Source: Sorangium cellulosum So ce56 (GTDB taxonomy: Bacteria; Myxococcota_A; Polyangia; Polyangiales; Polyangiaceae). From it: a stretch of 64,000 bases of DNA. The position numbers were made by a program, and so were the translations under genes. Shown piece after piece: positions 9,026 to 17,695 of this stretch. The stretch is taken from the NCBI RefSeq assembly GCF_000067165.1, contig NC_010162.1:5042501-5106500 (forward strand), written 5' to 3'. The number at the start of each line of letters is the position of its first letter. The stretch's first letter is position 1. The notes under the pieces were generated by a model. The model saw only the letters and a program-made list of their open reading frames with translations. It was not told the origin of the DNA and searched no databases.

Positions 9026-10051
9026 ATGGACCAGTTCTCGGCGCACCTCGACCGCGGGTGGGATCTCGTCCAGCGCGGGGACACGCGCGGAGCAGAGGCG
9101 TCGGCCCGTCGGGCGCTCGAGCTCGATCCGAACTCGCCGGAGGCTCACAACCTGCTCGGCTTCGTCGCGGCCCTCGAGGGCGAGGGCGAGGAGGCCATCG
9201 AGGCGTACCGCCAGGCGATCGCCCTCGATGACACCTACCTGGAGGCGATGCTCAACGCCGCCGAGGTCTACATCCACCCGCTCGGCGATTTCGATCAGGC
9301 GATCGAGATGTGCGACCAGGCGCTGGATCTGGCCGAGGTCGACGAGGAGATCATCGACGCGCTCCTCCTGAAGTTCGACGCGCTCCTCGGCAAGGGCGAT
9401 CTCGACGAGGCGGCCCAGGTCGCGGCGAGGATCCCCGAGGGCCCCTACGACAACCCGAACCACACCTTCCTCGTGGGCCGCGCGTTCTACGAGATCGGCC
9501 AGGCCGACAAGGCCGCCGCCCTCATCGAGGAGGCGGCGCTCAAGGACCCGCGGCACGCCGAGGCCCACTACTACCTCGGCCTCATCCGCGACGAGCGGGG
9601 CGATGTCCGCGGCGCGACGCAGGCCTTCCTGCGCTCCCGCGAGCTCGACGTCGAGCTCGGCATGCCCCCCTGGGCGCCGAGCCGCGAGGGCTTCGTGACG
9701 CTGGCCCAGAAGACGGTCGCCGCGCTCAACCCCGTGCTCCGGCGCTACGTCGAGGGCGCGGAGCTCTACATCTCCGACGTGCCCGGGATGGAGCTCGTCG
9801 CCGAGGGCGTCGATCCCCGCGCGCTGGTCCTCCTGGACGGCCTCAACGCCGACGAGCGCGAGCGGGGCCTCCGCGGCAGCGCCGAGGTCCACCCGTGCGC
9901 GCGGGTCTTCGTCTACGCCCTCAACGTCGCCCGCCTCGCGGGCAGCATCGAGGCGCTGGAGCGCGAGATCAACCTGGCGCTCGAGCGCGAGATCACCGCG
10001 ACGTTCCTCGAAGCCGAGCAGAACGAGCGGACCGAGAAAGAGCTCAACTGA
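9026..10051 (+). CDS. TPR protein with degenerate zincin-like C-terminal domain
   Basis: The start at ATG 9026 (MDQFSAHLDRGWDL) follows a GTGGAG about 6 bases upstream. Residues 1-~210 contain about five TPR units (AEASARRALELDPNSPEAHNLLG, YYLGLIRDERGD). The C-terminal ~130 residues (LVLLDGLNADERE ... VFVYALNVARLAGSIEALEREI) match the layout of the PF06262-type putative metallopeptidases, in which a sequence like FVYxxN...LxxEI precedes an HExxH site. Here the expected histidines are replaced (EREITATFLE), so zinc binding and catalysis are probably lost. It is likely a cytoplasmic scaffold. The relation to the peptidase family is my inference from the pattern. Confidence 0.75.
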   Translation: MDQFSAHLDRGWDLVQRGDTRGAEASARRALELDPNSPEAHNLLGFVAALEGEGEEAIEAYRQAIALDDTYLEAMLNAAEVYIHPLGDFDQAIEMCDQALDLAEVDEEIIDALLLKFDALLGKGDLDEAAQVAARIPEGPYDNPNHTFLVGRAFYEIGQADKAAALIEEAALKDPRHAEAHYYLGLIRDERGDVRGATQAFLRSRELDVELGMPPWAPSREGFVTLAQKTVAALNPVLRRYVEGAELYISDVPGMELVAEGVDPRALVLLDGLNADERERGLRGSAEVHPCARVFVYALNVARLAGSIEALEREINLALEREITATFLEAEQNERTEKELN

Positions 10052-10108
10052 TCGGGCGAGTCGCTCCTCGCCACGACCGCCGCGCCGCGCGACCGCGCGG
10101 GGCGGCGC

Positions 10109-10588
10109 TCACTTCCACTTGACGGCGATGATCTCGGTGCTGATGCCGGGTGACGAACGGATGATGACGGAGCTCATCAGCCGATGCACGGCTCCGAGCC
10201 CGACGCCGAGCCCCTGACCGGGCATCCTCGGCGTCAGCCGCGCAGAGTTCGACGAGGACGGGCCGCGATCGCTCTTCGGCCCGACGTCCTCGAGCAGCGC
10301 CAGCTTCGGGTCCAGACCTGGACCGGAGTCGCGCACGATCACCTCGACGCCCCACCGACCGCCGCCCGTCTGCGTGTCGTCGCGGATCGCGCGGATGCTG
10401 ATGCTCCCGCCGCCGCCGTGGCGCACCGCGTTCGACACGAGCTCGGCGATCGCGATCGCGAGCTCGTGCTGAGCGCGCTCCGAGAGCCCTGCCCAGCGCG
10501 CGATGTGCGCACCCTCGGCCGCGCAGGCGAAGCGATCCTCCTCGCGCGTGACGGGGATGCTGAACGCGGGCGGGGACCGCTGCGTCAC
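10109..10588 (-). CDS. RsbW/RsbT-like serine kinase (GHKL ATPase) closing the stressosome operon
   Basis: A 159-residue HATPase_c_2 protein. The N box is ELVSNAVRHG, the G1 box DSGPGL and the G2 box GQGLGVGLGAVHRL, in the order typical of anti-sigma serine kinases. The GTG start overlaps the previous stop in a GTGA arrangement, so translation is coupled. An unusual Ser/Asp-rich insert (GPKSDRGPSSSNSARL) lies between G1 and G2, in the ATP-lid region. As the last gene of the rsb operon it could be the output kinase that binds a sigma factor or anti-anti-sigma target; no such partner gene is adjacent. The family call is firm; the target is unknown. Confidence 0.85.
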   Translation of the reverse strand: MTQRSPPAFSIPVTREEDRFACAAEGAHIARWAGLSERAQHELAIAIAELVSNAVRHGGGGSISIRAIRDDTQTGGGRWGVEVIVRDSGPGLDPKLALLEDVGPKSDRGPSSSNSARLTPRMPGQGLGVGLGAVHRLMSSVIIRSSPGISTEIIAVKWK

Positions 10589-11169
10589 GCCGCGCCCCTG
10601 TCGCGGACCACGGCGACGACGCACGTGGCGTCGTCGAACGACTTCTTGTGGGCGTCGACGATCCGGCGCGCCATCTCCTCGGGATCGAGGTCGCGGAACG
10701 CGCCGAGATCGAAGCCGCTGGAGATCCCGTCGGAGTGGAGCAGGACGACGTCGCCAGGTGATATGGGGAAGCGAAAGCTGCGGAGCCGCCGCACGCGCCG
10801 CCCGAGGATCCCCGCCGAGCAGAAGCTCGGCATGGCCGTCCGCGTGATCGCCTTCATCGCGATGTTGCCGACGCCCGAGAACTCGAGCTCGCCCACGCTC
10901 TCGTCGATGCGCAGGAGCGCAGCCGCGGCCCCGCGCGTCGACGCGAGCTGCTCCCCTGCCCCGGTCAAGAGATCCTCGATCGGCATCGACGCGTGGTCCT
11001 CCACGTAGCGGCAGAACGCGGAAGCCGCTTGCGCGGCGTGGGGACCATGGCCGAGCCCGTCGGCGAGGCCGATCAGCACCCACGGGGACTGCCGGACCAC
11101 CACCACCTCGTCGCCGGCGATCTCCTCGCCGGCGGCGACGCAGCACGCGGTCCCGATGGCGACCGTCAT
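10585..11169 (-). CDS. rsbX: RsbX-like PP2C/SpoIIE-type serine phosphatase
   Basis: A 194-residue single-domain phosphatase, the same size as Bacillus RsbX (about 199). Metal-binding motifs are visible: GLADGLGHG near the N-terminus, HSDGISSG in the middle and DDATCVVAVV at the end. In characterised stressosomes RsbX removes phosphate from RsbS/RsbR and resets the complex. It overlaps rsbT by 4 bases at its start and the downstream ATPase by 4 bases at its end, consistent with translational coupling. The symbol is given on size, fold and operon position; it could also serve as the output phosphatase of this module. Confidence 0.85.
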   Translation of the reverse strand: MTVAIGTACCVAAGEEIAGDEVVVVRQSPWVLIGLADGLGHGPHAAQAASAFCRYVEDHASMPIEDLLTGAGEQLASTRGAAAALLRIDESVGELEFSGVGNIAMKAITRTAMPSFCSAGILGRRVRRLRSFRFPISPGDVVLLHSDGISSGFDLGAFRDLDPEEMARRIVDAHKKSFDDATCVVAVVRDRGAA

Positions 11170-11951
11170 CCGAGGTACTTCCTGACCGTCACGGTCGTCC
11201 CCGCGCCGGGCGCCGTCTTGACGTCGAACGCATCCATGAGCGCCTTCGTGCCCCGGAGGCCCGCCCCCATGCCGTGACGCGAGCGGTACTTGCCGCTCAG
11301 GATCTCCGGCAGGTTCGTGATCCCAGGCCCGTTGTCCTGCGCGACGATCTCGATCGCACGCATCGGCGAGGTGAGCGAGCGGACGATGACCTGCCCGCTG
11401 CCCGCGTACCTGACGATGTTGCGCCCGAGCTCGGAGATCGCCGTGACGATCTTCGTCTGCAGGACGTCGCTGACGAGGTGCTCGATGCAGAGCTCGCGGC
11501 CGGCTGACCGCGCGCGCAGCACGTCCTCCTCGTTGCGCACATCGATGGTGATCTCGCGCGGCGCGGGGGCCGCGTGATCGAGCTCACCGAGCTCGGAGAT
11601 GCACCGATCGAGCTGCGCCTGGTCGCGGACGAACAGCTTCACCCCGCGCTTGACCTCGACGAGGAGGCGCCGGAGATCACCCTCGCGCGCGACCAGCGGA
11701 TCGACCTTCGCCTGCCGGATCCCGCAGTCGATGACGCTCTTCCTCACCGCAGGCGAGAGGAACTGCGCCAGCACCGTCTCGATCTGATCGGTGATCGAGC
11801 GGCCGACGATCTGCGGAGACGACGGCACCGGGCCGCGCGCCGACTGCGGCGTACCCGGCAAGCGCGTCGACACCGGTCCGCTGGACCGGCTCGACGGCGG
11901 CCCCGTGGCGCCGCCGCTGGAGGGCGGTCCGTCACGAGGAGGGATCTTCAT
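11166..11951 (-). CDS. rsbT: RsbT-like serine/threonine kinase of the stressosome, with N-terminal extension
   Basis: The C-terminal ~135 residues are a classic RsbT: N box ELGRNIVRYAG, G1 box DNGPGI and G2 box GMGAGLRGTKALMD. RsbT phosphorylates RsbS and RsbR and then leaves the stressosome to switch on its partner. The N-terminal ~125 residues are extra compared with Bacillus RsbT (about 133 aa). They comprise a Pro/Ser-rich lead (1-45) and a helical segment (about 50-115, TDQIETVLAQFLSPAVRKSVIDCG) similar in position to extended RsbT homologues of other phyla. The ATG at 11951 lies inside the end of rsbS (20-base overlap). Confidence 0.88.
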   Translation of the reverse strand: MKIPPRDGPPSSGGATGPPSSRSSGPVSTRLPGTPQSARGPVPSSPQIVGRSITDQIETVLAQFLSPAVRKSVIDCGIRQAKVDPLVAREGDLRRLLVEVKRGVKLFVRDQAQLDRCISELGELDHAAPAPREITIDVRNEEDVLRARSAGRELCIEHLVSDVLQTKIVTAISELGRNIVRYAGSGQVIVRSLTSPMRAIEIVAQDNGPGITNLPEILSGKYRSRHGMGAGLRGTKALMDAFDVKTAPGAGTTVTVRKYLG

Positions 11952-12351
11952 GCGACACCTCGTTCGTGAGCTCCGGCGGCATCATGTCGTCCTCCGCGGA
12001 CGGCGCGAGCATCTCGACGGCGCGCTCCAGGTTGAGCGCCGTCACCACGCCAGGGATCTCGAGATCCATCTCCACGAGCGCGATCGCGACCGCGGGGCGC
12101 AAGCCGCACACCGCCGTCCGGACGCCCATCAGCCGGGCCGTGAGCGCGATGTCACGGATGGCGCGGGTGAGATAGCTATCGAGAATCTCGACACCGGAGA
12201 GGTCGACGATGAGGCCGCGGGGCGATCGCGCTTCGATCGACCCGGTCACGTCGTCGCGCAGCTGCTCCACCTGGCCGTCGGTGAGCCCGCCCTGCACCGA
12301 GACGATTAAGTTCCCGAAGAGGCCCACGATGGGGACCCTACCCGCTTGCAT
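11932..12351 (-). CDS. rsbS: RsbS stressosome STAS protein
   Basis: A 139-residue STAS domain protein starting MQAGRVPIVGLFG. The motif LIVDLSGVEILDSYLTRAI places a serine at residue 59, the same number as the RsbT-phosphorylated serine of Bacillus RsbS. The second region GVRTAVCGLRPAVAIALVEM is also typical. RsbS forms the stressosome core together with RsbR and holds RsbT until phosphorylated. The C-terminal ~22 residues are acidic (SAEDDMMPPELTNEVSHED). Its ATG overlaps the rsbR stop (TGATG), and its end overlaps rsbT. Confidence 0.92.
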   Translation of the reverse strand: MQAGRVPIVGLFGNLIVSVQGGLTDGQVEQLRDDVTGSIEARSPRGLIVDLSGVEILDSYLTRAIRDIALTARLMGVRTAVCGLRPAVAIALVEMDLEIPGVVTALNLERAVEMLAPSAEDDMMPPELTNEVSHEDPSS

Positions 12352-13700
12352 CAAGTGGACGTCTCCTTCCTCGCGCTGAGCTGCAGCTGTGTCGTGGTCA
12401 TTGCACCGCTGCCCGACGGATCGAAGGCGGCCCGAGGGCCGCCAGGTGTGAACGGCTGTCCTGTCTGCTTCTCGTTGTCTTTGGCCGCGCCGCGGCGGGT
12501 CCCCATGAGGGACGCGGGCGTCGGCTTCTGGCCGGCGAGCGCCATGCTCTCGCGCAGCGCGTGCTTGAGGTTGCGCGCGGCGCGCACGGTGCCGAGGTTG
12601 ATGCCGAGCTCCACCATCGTCTGCGCGACGGCGGGCCTGACCCCGGTGATCCGACACCGCGCGCCGAGCAGCTCGACCGCCTTCATCAGCTTCATGAAAT
12701 GGTCGGCCGTCCGCGTGTCGATCACCTCGACGCCCGTCACATCGATGATGACGTAGCGCGACTGGCGGCGGACGATCTCGTCGAGCAGCCGCTCCATGAT
12801 CTGGGCGCTCCTGCGCGAGTCGACGACGCCGATGATCGGCAGCGCGAGGACGTCGTCCCACAGCTCGAGGATGGGCGTCGAGATCTCGTCGATCGCGTAA
12901 CGGAGCCGCTCGACGAGCTCGCTCTTGGCGCTCTCGCTCTCCACGAGGTCGCGGTTCTTCGCCTCGAGATCCTCGATGAGGCGCTTCTTCTCGGTCGCGT
13001 CGCGGAACACGGCGACGGCGCCGGAGATCGCCCCGTCCTTGCCCCGCATCGGGCTGGCGCTGACCGTCAGGAACAGGCCGGACACCGGGCCGGTCTCGAT
13101 GCGCGGCTCGGAGAACACCGGCGGCACGCGGACCGACCGCGGCTCGACGTCGTCCCCCTGCGGCCCCGCGGTGGGCGCGAGCGTCGGCATCGCGCCGCCC
13201 GCCATGCCGTTGGATCGGCGGGCGACCCGCCCGTCCTGGTCGGCGGACTTCCTCGCGAAGAGCTCGACCTGGTCGACCGTCTCGCCGCGCAGCGCGCGCG
13301 ACAGCGGGTGCTCGGACATGGGCCAGGGGGTCGCGCGATCGGGGAAGAACAGCGTGGCGTCGCCGGGCCCCACGTCGTCCCCCGAGGTGAGGTCGAGCGG
13401 CGCGCGGCCGAGCATGTGCTCCGCGGCCGGGTTGCGCATCAGGAGCTCGCCCCTGTCGTCAACGACGGCGACGCCGTCCGCCATGCTGTCGAGCACGAGC
13501 TTGAAGATGCCAGCCTGTCGCCGCAGCTCCTCGTCCGCTCGGGCCAGCTGCTCGCCGCGCTCGCGCGCCTCGCGCGTCGCCCGGTCGAGCTGCGCGGCTT
13601 GCTCCTTCGCCGCGCGCTCGTGCCCCTCGATCTGCTGCTCGAGCGTCGCGACGCGCTCCGTGAGCCTCGCAATCTCTTGCCGCAGAGCTTCTTCGCTCAT
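12351..13700 (-). CDS. rsbR: RsbR-type stressosome sensor: coiled coil, PAS, STAS
   Basis: A 449-residue protein. The N-terminal coiled coil (~1-65, EEALRQEIARLTERVATLEQ) is followed by a PAS-like sensor (~70-230; ILKLVLDSMADGVAVVDDRGEL early and SASPMRGKDGAISGAVAVFRDATEKK late). It contains an unusual ~55-residue insert (about 135-190). The C-terminal STAS domain carries IDVTGVEVIDTRTADHF with Thr329 at the position of the first RsbT target, and GVRPAVAQTMVEL with the second. The ATG at 13700 has GGGGAG 7 bases upstream. Most RsbR proteins sense through a globin-like N-terminus; a PAS input suggests redox, light or ligand sensing. The tail after ~385 is low-complexity. Confidence 0.9.
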   Translation of the reverse strand: MSEEALRQEIARLTERVATLEQQIEGHERAAKEQAAQLDRATREARERGEQLARADEELRRQAGIFKLVLDSMADGVAVVDDRGELLMRNPAAEHMLGRAPLDLTSGDDVGPGDATLFFPDRATPWPMSEHPLSRALRGETVDQVELFARKSADQDGRVARRSNGMAGGAMPTLAPTAGPQGDDVEPRSVRVPPVFSEPRIETGPVSGLFLTVSASPMRGKDGAISGAVAVFRDATEKKRLIEDLEAKNRDLVESESAKSELVERLRYAIDEISTPILELWDDVLALPIIGVVDSRRSAQIMERLLDEIVRRQSRYVIIDVTGVEVIDTRTADHFMKLMKAVELLGARCRITGVRPAVAQTMVELGINLGTVRAARNLKHALRESMALAGQKPTPASLMGTRRGAAKDNEKQTGQPFTPGGPRAAFDPSGSGAMTTTQLQLSARKETST

Positions 13701-13906
13701 CGCGAACTCCCCGTCGTAAGCCCGCGCGCGCCGTGCGTGGCGCCAGGCAGCGCGTCCCTCCGGTGCGCAGCGCGGCGAATCCCCTTGCAGGACTGCTCCA
13801 GATGCGCGCGCCGGGAGGATGAGCCGCGCGGGCGAAACGAGGCGGCCGCGGAGAGCGCGTGGCTCTTCGCCGTCCTGTCCGTCCTTTGCACGCTCGTGAC
13901 GCTCAT
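13697..13906 (-). CDS. Possible 69-aa leader gene translationally coupled to rsbR
   Basis: ATG at 13906 is preceded by an excellent ribosome site (GAGGAGAAGAA directly upstream). The frame runs 69 codons and ends in an ATGA overlap with the rsbR ATG at 13700. Third codon positions are about 85% G/C, as in its neighbours. The product (starting MSVTSVQRTDRTAKSH) is basic, Arg/Ser/Ala-rich, and not recognisable. The ribosome site and the overlap are seen directly; that it makes a functional protein rather than only coupling translation to rsbR is inference. Confidence 0.5.
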   Translation of the reverse strand: MSVTSVQRTDRTAKSHALSAAASFRPRGSSSRRAHLEQSCKGIRRAAHRRDALPGATHGARGLTTGSSR

Positions 13907-14303
13907 TTCTTCTCCTCGCAGGGTGCCCTGTCCCAAGCGGGGACCGTGTCCAGCACCAGTCGAGAAACACAGCTTATCGCCAACCGGGTAACCCACCGTC
14001 AAGCTTCGCGTCAGCCATGCGTGTCGCTTGTGGCGACGGCATCCACCGTCGCCCAGCCGAGGTAGCCCGTGCCCGCACAACCGCGCCCGTGCCCCGCGTC
14101 ACGATCGAGCACGCCAGCAGCAGCTTATGCCGCGCCGCAGCGCAGCCGAGCTCGGTCGGCGTGCACCTCCTGCTTCCGCTCCTCGGATGTGCGGATGGAG
14201 AGGGCCGGAGCTCACGTGAGGTCCCCCCCATGATGCGACGCGCGCCGGGCACCAGCGCGGAGTGCGTGTTCACAGCCGCGCGCGGGTCGCTCCACGCTCC
14301 GCC
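13907..14303. other. Intergenic region upstream of the rsb operon
   Basis: About 400 bases between the rsb operon and the TPR gene. Apart from the candidate promoter above, I see only CAGCAGCAG/GCTGCTG words around 14115-14135 and no convincing gene or RNA. It must hold the rsb operon promoter and the 3' end of the TPR transcript. Confidence 0.4.
13973..14002 (-). promoter_or_regulatory. Candidate sigma-70-type promoter of the rsb operon
   Basis: On the minus strand, TTGACG (14002-13997) and GATAAG (13978-13973) are separated by 18 bases. They lie about 65 bases upstream of the small leader ORF. The -35 matches the consensus at five of six positions and the -10 at four. The call is weak but is the best candidate in the gap. 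Confidence 0.3.
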
Positions 14304-14993
14304 TCAATCGCCGAGGCTCTGACGCTCGCGAGCGCGCCGTCGCTTGGCCTTGCGCTTCGAGTCGGCCGGGCGCTGAGGGTCCGGGCCGCTCTCGCCCGTG
14401 GTCGGGGCGCCCGCGTCGAGCCAGCGCCACAGCGCCATCTGGTCCGCGGTCGCCCCGTGACGGATGGCGCGCTTCAAGATCTTCTTGGCGAGCACCAGCT
14501 TGCCGCATCGGGCGAGCGCGTGCGCGTAGCTCGCGGCGATGTCGGCCTCGCCCGTCTGCGCCTCGGTGGCCTGCGCCAGGAGCGGCAAGGCGTCGTGCGG
14601 GCGGTTCAGCGCGACGTCGTAGAGGTGCCCCAGGTTGTGCGCGTACCAGGGGTTCTCGGGCGCGATGGCCAGCGCCCGCTCGTAGGCGCGCGCGGCGTAG
14701 CGGTAGTTGCCGAGCAGCGACTGCGCCAGGCCCAGCACCGCCCAGGCGCCGTCGTCCTCCTCGTGGAACTGCAGCACGCGGCGCGCGAAGAGCGCGGCGC
14801 GCCACGGATCGTGCTCCACGCCCATCTCCGCGAGGTGGCGGTGCGCGTAGAGCCACGGCTCGCTCCCGGGCGCCGTCGCGCGGGCCAGACGCGCGAGCAG
14901 CGGGAGCACCCTGTCCGCATCGAGCTTGTCAGCAAGCGCTCGATCGATGTCCCGTCGAAGCCGGTCGATGTCCTCCGCTCCACTGCGCCCCAT
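14304..14993 (-). CDS. TPR repeat protein
   Basis: A 229-residue soluble protein with at least three TPR units in the middle (AWAVLGLAQSLLGNYRYAARAYERALAIAPENPWYAHNLG; about residues 75-165). A helical N-terminus (EDIDRLRRDIDRALADKLDADRVLPLLARL) precedes them, and a highly basic, low-complexity tail (RKAKRRRARERQSLGD) follows, perhaps binding nucleic acid or ribosomes. The ATG at 14993 has GGAAGGG immediately upstream. No signal peptide. It is probably an adaptor protein; the partner is unknown. It is divergent from nothing obvious and lies 230 bases downstream of the helicase gene on the same strand. Confidence 0.75.
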   Translation of the reverse strand: MGRSGAEDIDRLRRDIDRALADKLDADRVLPLLARLARATAPGSEPWLYAHRHLAEMGVEHDPWRAALFARRVLQFHEEDDGAWAVLGLAQSLLGNYRYAARAYERALAIAPENPWYAHNLGHLYDVALNRPHDALPLLAQATEAQTGEADIAASYAHALARCGKLVLAKKILKRAIRHGATADQMALWRWLDAGAPTTGESGPDPQRPADSKRKAKRRRARERQSLGD

Positions 14994-15226
14994 CCCTTCC
15001 GTGATACGACCAGTGGGCGAGCTTGGCTAGCGCGTTGCGCGCCGAGCCGAGACGCCTGGACGACGTCGCACGCAAGCCCCCACCGACGTACCATCGACCA
15101 GCGCCGCCAGGCGGTGTCGTGCGCCGCGCGGAACCCCTTGAAACGCTTGCGTGGAGCCCGCTCCGCCGCCATGTGGCAGCGGACAGACGCGTTTGCGACG
15201 ACTCGCTCGATCCGCGCGACCCGCGC

Positions 15227-17665
15227 TCAGGCGTCCTCCGCCACCTCTTCGGCGCTTGACGTGCGCTCCCGAGCCTGCTCCGCGCGCGCCTCCTTGCCCG
15301 CGATCGTCGCGCCGTTCAGCGTCGCCACGACCCGCGCGAGCTCGGCCTTCGGGACGCTGACGAACGCGTTGCGCTCGCGCACCCGGATGCGCCGGATGTC
15401 CCCCTTGGCCATCCCGCCCCGCTCGATGAGCGCGCGCTGGAAATCCGCCGCGCGCGCGCCGTCGCGGCGGCCCAGGTTGATGAAGACCTCGACGAACTCT
15501 CCGTCCGCCTCGTCGCGCGAGGGCTCGGCGCGCGGCGCTTCGCCGGCCTCGCCGCTCTCGATCTCGACCGCGGCCTCGCCGGTGGCCGGCGACAGGGCGC
15601 CGCTCGCGCGCTCGCGCTCGCCGCCGCGCGACACCGGCGCGCCGGGCGCCGGAGACGGAGGCTCGCCGAGGATCGGCTCGTCGTCGCCCTCCTCCTCGGG
15701 CGGCTGCCACATGGTGAAGTCGGCGTGGCGCGAGAACGGCTGTCCCGACGCGCCGCCCTGAGGCCTGCCCGGCGCGGCGCCAGCGGCGCCAGCGCCGCGG
15801 CGCGCCGACAGCAGCGTCGCAGCGGGCCGATCGCGCAGGCGCTCCGCCGGGCCGCGGCCCGGCCCGCCCTCGCCTCGCGGCGGCTCGATCCGCATCAGCG
15901 GCTCCGGCCGCGTGAGCGGCTCGACCGAGACGGGGCCGTCGTCGCGCGCCCGCGCCCCCTCGGGCCGGCGCGGCTCTTCCCCCCCGGGCGCGTCCGCGCC
16001 GCGAGGGCCTCGCCGCCCCTCGTCCCGGCGGAGGCGCAGCGATCGCCGATCGCGCTCCCGCCCGCGGTCCCTATCGCCCTCGCGCGCCAGCTCGCGTTCG
16101 CGCTCGCGCTCGCTGCGCTCCGTCTCGGGCGAGCGCGGCTCGGCCGAGTCGGCCGCGCGGGGGATCGCCTCCCGCGCCGCCCGCCCGCGCGCCGCGGGCT
16201 CGGGCTTCGTCGACGGATCCGTGCCGCGCCCCTCGCTCTCGCGCGCCGCCGCGCGCTGCGGCTGCTGGGCGCGCCGCGCGGCGCTCGCCTCCTCCTGCGC
16301 CGTCGGCCGCGCGCCGAGGTGATCGCGCAGGAGGCCCGCCACGATCGCCTCGGCCTGGTCGTGCGTGAGGAGCCGGCGCGCGAGCGAGAGATCGTCGCGG
16401 TGCGTGCCCTTCGACAGGAACGCCTCGGCGAGCATCGCGACGAGATCGGCCTCGGCGCGCGTCTTGAGCTCCCCCTCCGAGGGGAGCTGCTTCTCGAGCG
16501 GGCGGATCTTGTACGTCAGCCGGAGGATGTAGAGCGGCCCGACGTCCTGCGGCGTGATCAGCGCGATCGCCGTGCCGGTGCGGCCCGCGCGGCCGGTGCG
16601 GCCGGTGCGGTGCACGTACGCCTCGGCGTCCTGCGGGAAATCGTAGTTGATGACGTGCGTGAGGTGCGAGATGTCGATGCCGCGCGCGGCCACGTCGGTG
16701 GCGACGAGGAAGCGCAGGCGCCCCTCGCGCGTCGCGCTCATCACCTTCTCGCGATCGGACTGCGGCAGATCGCCGTTCAGCCAGTCGGCGTCGTAGCCCT
16801 GGCGCTTCAGCGCCCCGGCGACCGCCTCGGTCTCGTCCTTGGTGTTGCAGAAGATGACCGCGTTCTCGGGGTTCTCGACCTCGATGATGCGGACGAGGGA
16901 CGTCAGCTTGTCGCCCGTGATCAGGTAGACGTAGTGCTGGATCTGGAGCGCGCCGACCGCGTCGCCCGAGAGGGTGATGAACTCGGGCGAGCGCAGCTTG
17001 CTGCGCGCGATGCGCTCGATATCGGGCGGGAGCGTCGCCGAGAACAGCAGCGTCTGCCGCTCCGGCGGCAGCTCGGCGAGGATCGCGGTGAGCTCGCGCT
17101 CGAAGCCCATCGAGAGCATCTCGTCGCACTCGTCGAGCACGAGCAGCCGGATGTGCTTGGCGACGATGGTCCCGCGGCGCAGGTGGTCGAGCACGCGGCC
17201 CGGCGTGCCGACGATGACCTGCGCGCCCGCGGCGAGCGCGTCGATCTGCCGCTGCATCGGCGCGCCGCCGTAGACGGCGACCACCTTGATGCCCTTGCGC
17301 TTGCCGAGGCGCTCGACCTCCGCCGAGACCTGGAGCGCGAGCTCCCGCGTCGGGCACAGCGCGAGCACCTGCGCCTGCGCGAGCGAGCGCTTCACGGCAT
17401 GATCGACGATCGGGAGCCCGAAGGCCGCCGTCTTGCCGGTGCCGGTGCGCGCCTGCACGACCGCGTCGCGCCCGCGCGTCACCGGCTCCCACACGGCGAG
17501 CTGCACCGGCGTCGGGTGGACGTAGCCAATCTCCGCGAGCGTCTCGCGCAGCTCGGACGACAGGGGGAGCACATCGAAGGTAGGCGGCGGCTGGGGCTTG
17601 TTGTCGCCGGTCTGCGCTTCACCCGCCACTGCGGCAGGGGGAGAAGGAACGGTCATGTCGGTCAT
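15227..17665 (-). CDS. DEAD-box RNA helicase with DbpA-like RNA-binding tail (CsdA/DeaD type)
   Basis: All helicase motifs are present: Q-motif region (FDVLPLSSELRETLAEIGYVHPTPVQ), Walker A ARTGTGKT (72-79), PTRELALQV, GTPGRVLDHL, the Walker B box in the form DECD rather than DEAD (about 178-181), SAT, ARGID and HRTGRTGRAG. After the two RecA domains comes a ~250-residue low-complexity region rich in Arg/Glu/Pro (about 455-710). A compact domain follows (EFVEVFINLGRRDGARAADFQRALIERGG ... IRRIRVRERNAFVSVP), matching the DbpA RNA-binding domain. Such proteins remodel structured RNA, often in ribosome assembly and cold adaptation. At 812 residues it is long for the family because of the linker. 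Confidence 0.92.
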   Translation of the reverse strand: MTDMTVPSPPAAVAGEAQTGDNKPQPPPTFDVLPLSSELRETLAEIGYVHPTPVQLAVWEPVTRGRDAVVQARTGTGKTAAFGLPIVDHAVKRSLAQAQVLALCPTRELALQVSAEVERLGKRKGIKVVAVYGGAPMQRQIDALAAGAQVIVGTPGRVLDHLRRGTIVAKHIRLLVLDECDEMLSMGFERELTAILAELPPERQTLLFSATLPPDIERIARSKLRSPEFITLSGDAVGALQIQHYVYLITGDKLTSLVRIIEVENPENAVIFCNTKDETEAVAGALKRQGYDADWLNGDLPQSDREKVMSATREGRLRFLVATDVAARGIDISHLTHVINYDFPQDAEAYVHRTGRTGRAGRTGTAIALITPQDVGPLYILRLTYKIRPLEKQLPSEGELKTRAEADLVAMLAEAFLSKGTHRDDLSLARRLLTHDQAEAIVAGLLRDHLGARPTAQEEASAARRAQQPQRAAARESEGRGTDPSTKPEPAARGRAAREAIPRAADSAEPRSPETERSERERERELAREGDRDRGRERDRRSLRLRRDEGRRGPRGADAPGGEEPRRPEGARARDDGPVSVEPLTRPEPLMRIEPPRGEGGPGRGPAERLRDRPAATLLSARRGAGAAGAAPGRPQGGASGQPFSRHADFTMWQPPEEEGDDEPILGEPPSPAPGAPVSRGGERERASGALSPATGEAAVEIESGEAGEAPRAEPSRDEADGEFVEVFINLGRRDGARAADFQRALIERGGMAKGDIRRIRVRERNAFVSVPKAELARVVATLNGATIAGKEARAEQARERTSSAEEVAEDA

Positions 17666-17695
17666 ATCGTCCTGCGTGATCGCCGCGTCGGGGTA

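Noticed and set aside
14017..14322. Short frames in the gap between the rsb operon and the TPR gene
   Set aside because: No ribosome sites, Arg/Pro-rich composition, and several overlapping frames of equal quality.
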